A DNA stretch of 64,000 bases from Parabacteroides merdae ATCC 43184 (lineage in GTDB: Bacteria > Bacteroidota > Bacteroidia > Bacteroidales > Tannerellaceae). This document shows positions 27,876 through 39,429 of the stretch, in pieces. Where the stretch lies: assembly GCF_025151215.1 (NCBI RefSeq), contig NZ_CP102286.1:1612001-1676000 (forward strand), read 5' to 3'. The position numbers and the translations under genes were made by a program. Each line of letters begins with the position of its first letter. Within the stretch, counting starts at the first letter, position 1. The notes beneath the pieces were generated by a model, which did not search any database, was not told where the DNA came from, and saw only the letters and a program-made list of their open reading frames with translations.

Positions 27876-29831
27876 CTAATCCCGCACGCAACGGATAGGG
27901 AAATAACAAGCTCCGACTGCTGCCGCTGAGACATTATTATTAATCATATCATTGTCGCCATCCAAATATGGAAGCATCGGAATTCCCTTTGACAAGATAT
28001 CGACCCAAAATAAGACAGTTCCTTCTAACTCCGTTGAATTAAACTTAGGAGTATTGGTTTTACCAAACCCTGTTGTCTGTCCCAGTGCAGGCACAGCATA
28101 AAGTGAAAGTCCACTCAAATTATCAGGAGTATTATCACCAGACTTCCACCATTGAGCAGCCACCCAATCACGACTATCTTTATTTTCCGCCACATTAGAA
28201 GCCATCATATGCCACCAGTCAAAGCCAAAAATATAATCAATATATTCCATGTCTGCATAATAATTTCCAAATACACCATGCGTAAAACTTGTCGGAATAT
28301 GCCACCCTTCGGGGCAAAGACTATTATTAGTTTGTCCTTCTATATCTTGTGAAAGAATATTGTAATCTGAACCAAGATTCTGGACATATGGATCGTAATC
28401 TCCCGCCACAGCCGAAAAGTTATAATGCAAACCATATCGTTTCTTCACCTCATCGCTCTGACTTTCCACATCAAAACTATCATCTTTCTTATAATAATCA
28501 TACATAGCTGCTTTCTGATACTGAGTACCTGTCGAATATTCGTTAAGATAAACAGTTTGAGACTTTTGGTCATCCGTTGCGCTCCGCTGATAAACCAAAG
28601 AAGTTCCATCCTTAAACTTTGTAGCACGCAAATTCTCTCTCATCCAATAAGACGCTCCTATCTTGACAATAGGATACTCAATACCGTCAGCATCCGAAAT
28701 GGTATAGGGTTCTAACTTATACTTATCAATCCCATTTTTGCATTCCTTGACATTTTTAGATGATGTAATCATCAATTTGGAGATTTCCTCCTTCCCTCCA
28801 GTTCCCGCAATAAAAGCTGCAAGAGGTGACACATTACCATTTTCATAACTACCCCGCATTGTCCAACCAATGTTACCTCCGGCAATATTCCTACTGCCTT
28901 TAGCACCTCCTAGATATTTCGCTATATATCCATTGGCAAGGTCTACCTTGTTATCTTCACCTACAGGATAAACGGCTACGACCTGATAAGTCACGCCATT
29001 TTGCCCCGGAATACGGCCGAACCCTTCCTTACAGATCTCCGCAACCTGCTTATCGCCATCCATCACTTTCCACACGTTGGATTTATCCCAATCTATATCA
29101 TTTATATCGATATAATTCTCAACTGTGACAGGCATACTGAACCGGGTTCCATCAGTCAAGATAAATTCCACATAGTCATCATAGACCTTCACATCGCTAA
29201 AGAACGAGCTACCACCGCCCCCACCGCTACCGGCAGGACCTTGTGAGCCGGTCGGACCCTGTTCTCCCGTTTCGCCACGCTCACCTGAAACTTTCGCCCA
29301 CTGCTTACCTCCGTCTACAGAAAGATAAACGGCAGTATCATTCTTCTTACCCCCGCCAATCAGAATGGCATCATCCGGCAATTGGCTTCCTAATTTCAAT
29401 TCAGGAGGTATACTCTGTGTATTAGCGCCGATTATATTGCCTTCAGAATCTTTCATCAGTTCGCCGTCAAGTGTCCAATACCAATTTCCATCTTCCGACT
29501 GCTTTATACCGATTAGGGGGGTATTCCCTTTTTCGCCTTTCTCGCCGTGATAGATCGTAGCCGGTTCCTGATTCTTAAAACGTATCGTATAACCGACCGT
29601 ATCACTGCCTAAAACCACAGGAGTGACATCCGTGATATAGTCATTTTCGTCCATCAACTTTTGAAGAGCATCAATATTGCTACTGGCCGCAGCCTGCCAG
29701 GTTTCCAAAGCTTCGATACGGTTCTCCAATCCCGAAATCTTATTCCATAAATCTTCATCATTATAGCATCCGGTCATAAACACAGCAGAAAGAGCTAACC
29801 AAACACAAATACTCGTTTTTATCTTTTTCAT
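27876..29831 (-). CDS. Surface lipoprotein with DUF4988-like, collagen-like and FISUMP domains
   Basis: A 651-residue lipoprotein. The lipobox MTGC is at residues 19-22, so Cys22 is probably lipidated. Order: N-terminal coiled coil and DUF4988/PL29-N-like region (about 25-180), a short collagen-like stretch (GERGETGEQGPTGSQGPAG, about 184-202) and glycine linker, a beta-rich region, and a C-terminal Fibrobacter succinogenes major paralogous (FISUMP) domain (about 385-650) containing YWMRENLRAT. Such proteins are usually surface exposed; the ligand is unknown. It lies 128 bases after the DUF4469 gene and probably shares its phase-variable promoter. Confidence 0.85.
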   Translation of the reverse strand: MKKIKTSICVWLALSAVFMTGCYNDEDLWNKISGLENRIEALETWQAAASSNIDALQKLMDENDYITDVTPVVLGSDTVGYTIRFKNQEPATIYHGEKGEKGNTPLIGIKQSEDGNWYWTLDGELMKDSEGNIIGANTQSIPPELKLGSQLPDDAILIGGGKKNDTAVYLSVDGGKQWAKVSGERGETGEQGPTGSQGPAGSGGGGGSSFFSDVKVYDDYVEFILTDGTRFSMPVTVENYIDINDIDWDKSNVWKVMDGDKQVAEICKEGFGRIPGQNGVTYQVVAVYPVGEDNKVDLANGYIAKYLGGAKGSRNIAGGNIGWTMRGSYENGNVSPLAAFIAGTGGKEEISKLMITSSKNVKECKNGIDKYKLEPYTISDADGIEYPIVKIGASYWMRENLRATKFKDGTSLVYQRSATDDQKSQTVYLNEYSTGTQYQKAAMYDYYKKDDSFDVESQSDEVKKRYGLHYNFSAVAGDYDPYVQNLGSDYNILSQDIEGQTNNSLCPEGWHIPTSFTHGVFGNYYADMEYIDYIFGFDWWHMMASNVAENKDSRDWVAAQWWKSGDNTPDNLSGLSLYAVPALGQTTGFGKTNTPKFNSTELEGTVLFWVDILSKGIPMLPYLDGDNDMINNNVSAAAVGACYFPIRCVRD

Positions 29832-29870
29832 TTTTCTATTATATAAAAATTCGATTAATAATACTAATCA

Positions 29871-29934
29871 GTCTTGACTACCGGCATCGCTGGATGCCGG
29901 TAGTCAAGACCATTCGGTGCCAGTTACCAGCACC
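29871..29934. other. Tandem hairpins between DUF4469 gene and lipoprotein gene
   Basis: A perfect 18-bp inverted repeat (29871-29888 with 29893-29910, 4-base loop) is followed by a second small hairpin (GGTGC 29916-29920 with GCACC 29930-29934). They are inside the presumed operon. No T-run is attached directly, so an mRNA stability or attenuation role is more likely than full termination. Confidence 0.7.
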
Positions 29935-29959
29935 GTTCAGTGCCGATGACCGGAACAAA

Positions 29960-30739
29960 TTATAATTCACCCGGACGTTCTTCTTCTCCGGGAATATTTC
30001 CCACATACAAAGGATAGGGGAAGCGGTTTCGACGGGGTTCCTTCAACAACTTCTTTGAATTTGTGCTTGCCTGAGTCGCAACCTCCAAATAGTAAGCCCC
30101 CTTATTTAACTGAGGAATGATAAATGAAAAAAAAGATGGGTCGTTGCGTAGTAAAGCAGAAACCGGGACAGGGATTTCCGTTTTATCCGTATCGGACACG
30201 AAGAAGAAGCCGACCGTCTGCCCTTCAGAACCGGTTATCTTCACCCGGTTGCCTTCGCCGTTAAGACCACCGCCCGGAGTGATCCGAAGATTTTCACTGC
30301 CGGTTGCCACATCGACAACTTTCGTAATGGTCGGCAATCCTTCTTCCGTACCAGCGACAATCACACTGATGTTTTTCAAATCTTCCTTAAATTCGATACG
30401 GGGTGAACAACGTAAAGTTACATTGTTGACCGACGGATCGAATTTGGCATCCGGACCTATAAACGGACCGTCCACGCCAAGTGAATTATTCGCAAACCCG
30501 AACTCTACGGTAGAAGCATTGTAAAGTTCTATCTTAGCCTGGGCCATCAAGTCGTTATAGGCACTCTCCAACTCAGACGCCGTAAATTTACTGTTCGTTG
30601 CAGCCAGCTTGCATAAGTCTTTGACTGAACGATTTGCCTGATAAGTTACATTAAAAGAAAAGTCATCATCACGCTCCGTCAGCTTATTAGCAACTAATTT
30701 GCCGGTAATGCTACGCATTTTAGGTTCGTTTAAAGCCAT
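29960..30739 (-). CDS. HU-like domain/DUF4469 protein
   Basis: A 259-residue protein. The N-terminal 125 residues resemble the HU/IHF-like DNA-binding fold found in many Bacteroidetes proteins (ALNEPKMRSITGKLVANKLTE opening), and residues about 130-235 resemble DUF4469, an Ig-like domain. No signal peptide is seen. Similar genes are frequently found upstream of surface lipoprotein genes in this phylum (from family knowledge); the precise role is unknown. It is the first gene after the candidate invertible promoter. Confidence 0.75.
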   Translation of the reverse strand: MALNEPKMRSITGKLVANKLTERDDDFSFNVTYQANRSVKDLCKLAATNSKFTASELESAYNDLMAQAKIELYNASTVEFGFANNSLGVDGPFIGPDAKFDPSVNNVTLRCSPRIEFKEDLKNISVIVAGTEEGLPTITKVVDVATGSENLRITPGGGLNGEGNRVKITGSEGQTVGFFFVSDTDKTEIPVPVSALLRNDPSFFSFIIPQLNKGAYYLEVATQASTNSKKLLKEPRRNRFPYPLYVGNIPGEEERPGEL

Positions 30740-30757
30740 AAATTTAAAATTTGATTA

Positions 30758-30940
30758 AGTTCGATTAGAACTATTTCCTTTTATGGCGTTTTTCAAGTAA
30801 CGAAATCCATATCAACAACCAAAACACACTTTATTTTGGCAAAAAGGTTCAAACGGGTAATAAAAATTAATACAAAAACCCGTTTTGTTAGGATTTATTT
30901 TATAGATTTGCATCATTATTAACGTAGTTCTAATCGAACT
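30758..30940. promoter_or_regulatory. Candidate invertible promoter segment (16-bp inverted repeats)
   Basis: AGTTCGATTAGAACTA at 30758-30773 recurs as its exact reverse complement at 30925-30940, bounding a 151-bp interior. Each site is itself an AGTTC-N5-GAACT quasi-palindrome, as expected for recombinase core sites. The only consensus promoter inside (TAGATTTG, 30903-30910) reads rightward, away from the DUF4469/lipoprotein genes. Inversion would place it at 30788-30795 on the minus strand, about 50 bases before the gene start. This would be an OFF state in the given sequence. No recombinase gene is in the window. Confidence 0.7.
30903..30910 (+). promoter_or_regulatory. Promoter inside the candidate invertible segment
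   Basis: TAGATTTG matches TAnnTTTG, with a TTTG at 30884-30887 only 15 bases upstream (slightly short for the -33). In the present orientation it reads toward the antisense strand of the cupin gene. Confidence 0.5.
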
Positions 30941-31032
30941 ATGTCTATTTTTTTGTTTCCTTTTAATTATCAATTATTATTACAAATACGAACTTCCGGC
31001 TACTTTCGTAGTACAAATGGGATTCCTGCCAT

Positions 31033-31371
31033 TTATAAGAAATCCTCCCGCATCGGACTGAACGTGTCGATCAGAACACCAGCTTCCAAGCATATGCAAC
31101 CATGCAGAATACCCGGTTTCATATATACGCCGTCACCCGGACGCACAATCTTCGTTTCACCGTCCGTCGTGAACTCGAACACACCACTCGCTACATAAGT
31201 CGTTTGCGTATGCGGATGTGTATGCGGCGTTCCGATTGCTCCTGTTTCGAACTTGACTTTGACCATCATCAGGTTGTCGTTATAACCCATAATTTGCCTA
31301 ACGATACCTTCACCCGCTGATTCCCATAGCATTTCTGCCTCAAACTGAAAATTGTTACTCTCGTATTTCAT
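31033..31371 (-). CDS. Small cupin domain protein
   Basis: A 112-residue single-domain cupin (PF07883). The metal-binding motif 1 is seen as TPHTHPHTQTTYVASGVFEF (residues about 50-69) and motif 2 as PGDGVYMKPGILHGCICLE (79-97). Such proteins bind a metal and often act in sugar or small-molecule metabolism. It is divergent from the GH2 gene, with only 71 bases between them. Function unassigned. Confidence 0.85.
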   Translation of the reverse strand: MKYESNNFQFEAEMLWESAGEGIVRQIMGYNDNLMMVKVKFETGAIGTPHTHPHTQTTYVASGVFEFTTDGETKIVRPGDGVYMKPGILHGCICLEAGVLIDTFSPMREDFL

Positions 31372-31412
31372 GATTTTGCAATTTAATTATTACAAAAATA
31401 ATCGTTTTTTCG

Positions 31413-31420
31413 TACATTTG
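31413..31420 (+). promoter_or_regulatory. Putative promoter of the GH2 gene
   Basis: TACATTTG is a full TAnnTTTG match, with the start site near 31427, about 16 bases before the ATG. Confidence 0.5.
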
Positions 31421-31421
31421 A

Positions 31422-35015
<3,594 letters not shown>

Positions 35016-35019
35016 CCTA

Positions 35020-35150
35020 TCGGCGAATGAAGACTTAACCGCCTTGTTTCCACGCTCGACGCGGGATCGCAAAAGAACAGGCATCATCTACGGCCAGTTA
35101 TAACGCGATCCTGTGCCCAGCACAGGAATAAGGCGGTTTTTATTCACCGA
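35020..35150 (+). terminator. Nested inverted-repeat structure with terminator after GH2
   Basis: Four arm pairs are nested or adjacent: TCGGCGAAT/ATTCACCGA (35020/35142), AACCGCCTT/AAGGCGGTT (35037/35130), GGATCGC/GCGATCC (35064/35105) and CCTGTG/CACAGG (35110/35121). The second pair is followed by a T-run (35137-35141). A branched RNA ending in a terminator is possible. Confidence 0.65.
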
Positions 35151-35198
35151 TAAAGCATCATTCAAACAAAACAACCATTTACTAAGCCCCTATAAAGA

Positions 35199-36839
35199 AT
35201 GAAGAAAATCTTATTGACCGCAGGCTTTACCCTATTCGCTTGGGGATCGACCTGCCTGGCGCAAAGCACGTATTTCAGCGACAGTAAAGAATGGCTCCGG
35301 AAAGCTGAGGCCTGCAAGCCGGAGTTGAGTTATCAGACTATTTCTCCCGTCAAAGTCGTCCGTTCCGTACAGGACACAAAAGCATTCCAGGGCTGGCGGA
35401 TGGAAGATGCCGGACAACCGGATATCCTCTTCAACGAGCCGTTCAAAAAGCATCCAGCCATTACCCTGGATTTCGGCAATCATTATACCGGCTATCTCAC
35501 TTTCTCCATCAAACCGTCCGGATTAAAAGCAGCAGACGCACCCGTCCGGCTTAAGTTCACCTTTGCAGAAGTTCCGGGAGAGTTGAACACCCCGCTCGAA
35601 CCTTATAAGGGAGGTTTGGCCCGTTCCTGGGTGCAGGACGAGATCGTGACGGTCATGAGCGTCCCCCACGAGATGACGATCCCGCGCCGCCTGGCAGGAC
35701 GCTACCTGAAAATCGAACTGCTGGGCATATCGGGCAGTTTCGACTTCGTGTTCGACAAGCTGACCTTCAAGACACAAACCTCCGTCACCAACGAAGCACC
35801 GGCTTTAGCCTCTACCACCGATCCTCTGGTCCGGGATATATATAAAGTAGGCTTGAATACCCTGAAAGAATGCATGCAGACTGTCTATGAAGACGGCCCC
35901 AAACGGGATCGCCGCCTGTGGATCGGCGACCTCTATCTCGAAGCATTGGCAAACGCCCATACGTTCAAGAACCATGAACTGACCAAACATTGCCTGTATC
36001 TGCTCGCCGCCTTCGCCAACGACGAAGGCTTGCTGCATGCCACACTGCTCGAAAAGCCTCAACCCCATCCGCAATACGGCACGCACACACTGGACTACTG
36101 CCTCATTTATAACGTAGCATTGTTGGAATACCTGAAAGAGACGGGGGACAGGGAAACAGCGAATGACCTGTGGCCTGTTGTTGTCCGCCAGATAGAGTTA
36201 GCACTTCGCCAGTTTTCACCGGAATGGATCTATGACATGGACAAGAAACCTCAATACTGGTTGGTATTCGACTGGAAAGACGGATATGACCGGCAGGCTT
36301 CCATGCAAGGACTAACGATTTTCGCCCTACAACACAGCTACGAATTGGCTAAAATGTTAGGCAAAGAAAAGGAGGCCGGCGAATGGCCGACAATAGCCGG
36401 CAAGATGAAGAAAGCTGCCCGCCAACATTTCTATGACAAGAAGCGAGGAGTAATGGTCAGCGGCAAAGACAAACAAATCTCCTATCTGTCGCAAGTTTGG
36501 ATGATCCTATCCAACACACTGGACAAAAAAGAAGGGGCTAAGGCAATGGCTACCGTCATGTCCATGCCCGACGCTTGCTATCCGGGCTGCCCCTATGCTT
36601 ACCATTATGTGATAGAAGCCCTTCTGCAATGCGGCATGCCGCAAGAAGCACGCAAACTGATTACCGATTATTGGGGTAGTATGGTAAAGCGGGGAGCCGA
36701 TACCTTTTGGGAAGTCTATGACCCGAACAATGATTACCTTTCCCCCTATGGCTTCTTCGTAATCAATAGCTATTGCCATGCCTGGAGTTGCACCCCGATC
36801 TATTTCATCAACAAATATCCGGAGATATTCCAAAAATAA
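35199..36839 (+). CDS. GH78-like (alpha-L-rhamnosidase-type) exported hydrolase
   Basis: A 546-residue exported protein (signal peptide 1-21). After an N-terminal beta domain (about 25-195) comes an (alpha/alpha)6-barrel with the GH78-type catalytic motif EDGPKRDRRLWIGD (about 232-245), comparable to the DxPxRDERLGWxGD motif of alpha-L-rhamnosidases. The C-terminal HAWSCTPIYF segment also fits. It is shorter than typical GH78 enzymes (700-1100 residues) and lacks extra carbohydrate modules, so the sugar specificity is uncertain. It lies downstream of GH2. Confidence 0.8.
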   Translation: MKKILLTAGFTLFAWGSTCLAQSTYFSDSKEWLRKAEACKPELSYQTISPVKVVRSVQDTKAFQGWRMEDAGQPDILFNEPFKKHPAITLDFGNHYTGYLTFSIKPSGLKAADAPVRLKFTFAEVPGELNTPLEPYKGGLARSWVQDEIVTVMSVPHEMTIPRRLAGRYLKIELLGISGSFDFVFDKLTFKTQTSVTNEAPALASTTDPLVRDIYKVGLNTLKECMQTVYEDGPKRDRRLWIGDLYLEALANAHTFKNHELTKHCLYLLAAFANDEGLLHATLLEKPQPHPQYGTHTLDYCLIYNVALLEYLKETGDRETANDLWPVVVRQIELALRQFSPEWIYDMDKKPQYWLVFDWKDGYDRQASMQGLTIFALQHSYELAKMLGKEKEAGEWPTIAGKMKKAARQHFYDKKRGVMVSGKDKQISYLSQVWMILSNTLDKKEGAKAMATVMSMPDACYPGCPYAYHYVIEALLQCGMPQEARKLITDYWGSMVKRGADTFWEVYDPNNDYLSPYGFFVINSYCHAWSCTPIYFINKYPEIFQK

Positions 36840-36893
36840 CCTCTTTCATGCCGGTTAAGGAACTGTATCAAAATACCTATATGATTTCTCTTA

Positions 36894-36943
36894 GGCACGG
36901 ATTACATGGACTTTTTTATTCTTTCCTCGTGTAACCCGTGCCA
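36894..36943. repeat. Long imperfect hairpin in the GH78-dapF gap
   Basis: GGCACGGATTACA (36894-36906) and TGTAACCCGTGCC (36931-36943) pair at 12 of 13 positions around a 24-base loop. It may act as a terminator or belong to a dispersed repeat. The remainder of the 442-base gap is AT-rich and shows no gene, only the dapF promoter. Confidence 0.6.
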
Positions 36944-37224
36944 AAAAAACAAATAGCAAGCGAATTTTCATTTTGACCTCATGAAATCTTTCAGGAGGTG
37001 TGTCGATCAGCAGTCAGAATTTCTTCCCATCCTTCCAAAACCAAAAGTCCTCATCATAAACTCAGATAGCCATTCGCATAGAACAACTTACAATAACAAA
37101 GATAAAACAAGTATCCTCATTACTATTTATAACATAAAACAGCCCTATTTATAACAATTCATCACAAATACATTATTATTATACATTAAGACATAATTTA
37201 CATATCAAAAATATCAAAACGTCG

Positions 37225-37232
37225 TATATTTG
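37225..37232 (+). promoter_or_regulatory. Putative dapF promoter
   Basis: TATATTTG matches TAnnTTTG, with the start site near 37239 and a leader of about 43 bases. No riboswitch or leader peptide is seen before dapF. Confidence 0.5.
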
Positions 37233-37281
37233 CATTGCAATAAAACAAAAAGACATATCAAACAAAATAATAGCGATAAAA

Positions 37282-38106
37282 ATGACAGAACCAATCAGAT
37301 TTACAAAGATGCACGGAGCCGGAAACGACTACATATACGTGAATACAATGGCTTTTCCGGTCCGGAACCCGGAAGAGCTTGCCATTAGGTTGAGTGCTCC
37401 CCATACCGGGATCGGCTCGGACGGACTGGTTCTGATCGGTTCATCAAAAATCGCCGACTTCAGCATGCGTATTTTCAATGCGGACGGTTCCGAAGCCATG
37501 ATGTGTGGAAATGCCTCCCGTTGTATCGGCAAATATGTATATGACAAAAGACTGACGAACAAAAAAAACATTACGCTGGAAACATTATCCGGCATCAAGG
37601 AGTTGCAACTGACCACCCGGAAACTTTCCGGTCCCCACGAAGAGGTAACCGAAGTGACGGTCGACATGGGCTGTCCGGTAATAGGTGAAACAGCCCTTGA
37701 AATAGAAGCCGGAGACTATTTTTATACGGGAACGGTCATCTCGATGGGGAATCCGCATCTTGTCATTTTTGTCGAAGATATCACGAATATAAATCTGCCG
37801 GTCATCGGACCTTTATTGGAATGCCATCCGCTGTTCCCGAACCGGACGAATGTCGAATTTGTCCAGGCGCTAAGTACAGACGAAGTACGGATGAAGGTTT
37901 GGGAACGCGGTTCCGGCATTACGCAAGCCTGTGGGACCGGAGCCTGTGCGACAGCCGTAGCAAGCGCAGTGCGCGGGAAAACCGGACGAAAAACCAAAGT
38001 CGTCATGGATGGAGGCCCTCTTACCATCCATTGGGATGAAAGTTCCGGACACGTCTATATGACTGGCGGGGCGGTCAAAGTATTCGAGGGGGAACTGGAA
38101 ATATAA
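37282..38106 (+). CDS. dapF: Diaminopimelate epimerase
   Basis: A 274-residue enzyme that converts LL- to meso-diaminopimelate for lysine and peptidoglycan. Both catalytic Cys motifs are present: [12 protein letters not shown] (about 73-84) and [12 protein letters not shown] (about 216-227). It is followed by dapL after 26 bases, and the two genes catalyse consecutive steps. Confidence 0.97.
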   Translation: MTEPIRFTKMHGAGNDYIYVNTMAFPVRNPEELAIRLSAPHTGIGSDGLVLIGSSKIADFSMRIFNADGSEAMMCGNASRCIGKYVYDKRLTNKKNITLETLSGIKELQLTTRKLSGPHEEVTEVTVDMGCPVIGETALEIEAGDYFYTGTVISMGNPHLVIFVEDITNINLPVIGPLLECHPLFPNRTNVEFVQALSTDEVRMKVWERGSGITQACGTGACATAVASAVRGKTGRKTKVVMDGGPLTIHWDESSGHVYMTGGAVKVFEGELEI

Positions 38107-38132
38107 ACACAACAAAAAACTATTGATAGAAT

Positions 38133-39362
38133 ATGGCACTGATTAATGAACATTTCCTGAAGCTGCAAAACAACTACCTGTTCTCGGACATCGCAAAGAA
38201 AGTAAACAGTTTTAAGGTTACACATCCCAAAAAGAAAATTATCCGCATGGGTATCGGCGATGTGACGCAACCGTTAGCCCCTGCCGTCATCGAAGCCATG
38301 CACAAGGCGGTCGACGAGATGGCAAGCAAGGATACATTCCACGGATACGGCCCCGAACAAGGCTATCCGTTCCTGATAGATGCCATCATCAAGAACGATT
38401 ATGCCAGTCGCGGCATCTTCCTCGAACCCGGAGAAGTGTTCGTGAGCGACGGAGCCAAAAGCGACTGTGGAAACATCGGTGACATGCTTCGTCACGACAA
38501 CAGTATCGGTGTGACAGACCCGGTCTATCCGGTATATATCGACTCGAACGTGATGAGCGGACGGACCGGTACGCTGGAAAACGGCAAATGGAGCGACGTG
38601 GTCTACATCCCCTGCACCGAAGCCAATAACTTCGTGCCCGATCTGCCCAGCCGCCGCGTAGACATCATTTACCTCTGCTATCCGAACAACCCGACCGGGA
38701 CAACGCTTACGAAAGAAGAACTGAAGAAATGGGTGAACTATGCCCTTGCCAATGATTGCCTGATCATGTACGACTCGGCTTACGAGGCCTATATCCAAGA
38801 TCCCAATATCCCCCACTCTATCTACGAGATCAAGGGAGCGAAGAAGGTGGCGATCGAGTTCCGCAGCTTCTCCAAAACAGCCGGTTTCACAGGTGTGCGC
38901 TGCGGTTACACGATTGTTCCGAAAGAGTTGAACGCCTTTACCCTGGCAGGCGAACGGGTTCCGCTGAACCGGATGTGGAACCGCCGTCAGTGCACGAAGT
39001 TCAACGGTACGAGCTACATCACCCAGCGAGGAGCCGAAGCAGTCTACAGCCCGGAAGGGAAAGAGCAGGTCCGGAAAACGATCGATTATTACATGGCCAA
39101 CGCCCGCATCATGCGGGAAAGCCTCCAGAGCTGCGGCCTGCGGGTGTATGGCGGCGAAAACGCACCTTACATCTGGCTGAAAACACCGGACGGACTCTCT
39201 TCTTGGAAATTCTTTGACAAACTGCTTTACGAAGTCAATATAGTAGGGACTCCCGGTGTGGGGTTCGGACCCGGTGGCGAGGGTTTTCTCCGTCTCACCG
39301 CTTTCGGAGACAGAGACGACACGCTGGAAGCCATGAGCAGGCTGAAGAAGTGGTTGCTCTAA
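38133..39362 (+). CDS. dapL: LL-diaminopimelate aminotransferase
   Basis: A 409-residue fold-type I PLP enzyme that makes LL-diaminopimelate directly from tetrahydrodipicolinate and glutamate. The PLP lysine is in [16 protein letters not shown], and the CYPNNPTGT segment is typical. It lies between dapF and glnN, which ties this route to glutamate supply. Confidence 0.96.
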   Translation: MALINEHFLKLQNNYLFSDIAKKVNSFKVTHPKKKIIRMGIGDVTQPLAPAVIEAMHKAVDEMASKDTFHGYGPEQGYPFLIDAIIKNDYASRGIFLEPGEVFVSDGAKSDCGNIGDMLRHDNSIGVTDPVYPVYIDSNVMSGRTGTLENGKWSDVVYIPCTEANNFVPDLPSRRVDIIYLCYPNNPTGTTLTKEELKKWVNYALANDCLIMYDSAYEAYIQDPNIPHSIYEIKGAKKVAIEFRSFSKTAGFTGVRCGYTIVPKELNAFTLAGERVPLNRMWNRRQCTKFNGTSYITQRGAEAVYSPEGKEQVRKTIDYYMANARIMRESLQSCGLRVYGGENAPYIWLKTPDGLSSWKFFDKLLYEVNIVGTPGVGFGPGGEGFLRLTAFGDRDDTLEAMSRLKKWLL

Positions 39363-39429
39363 GCTAACAGTCGATGAATTCCAATCCACAGGTTAATTTG
39401 GAAAATTATCACATCAAATCATTATATCT

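Noticed and set aside
36840..37281. Lysine riboswitch or leader peptide before dapF
   Set aside because: The predicted start site leaves only about 43 bases before the gene, and no Lys-rich ORF or structured aptamer was recognised.
38274..39389. Long open frame antisense to dapL (371 codons)
   Set aside because: It is fully opposite a well-supported gene and has no recognisable domain; GC-rich codon positions make such shadows common here.
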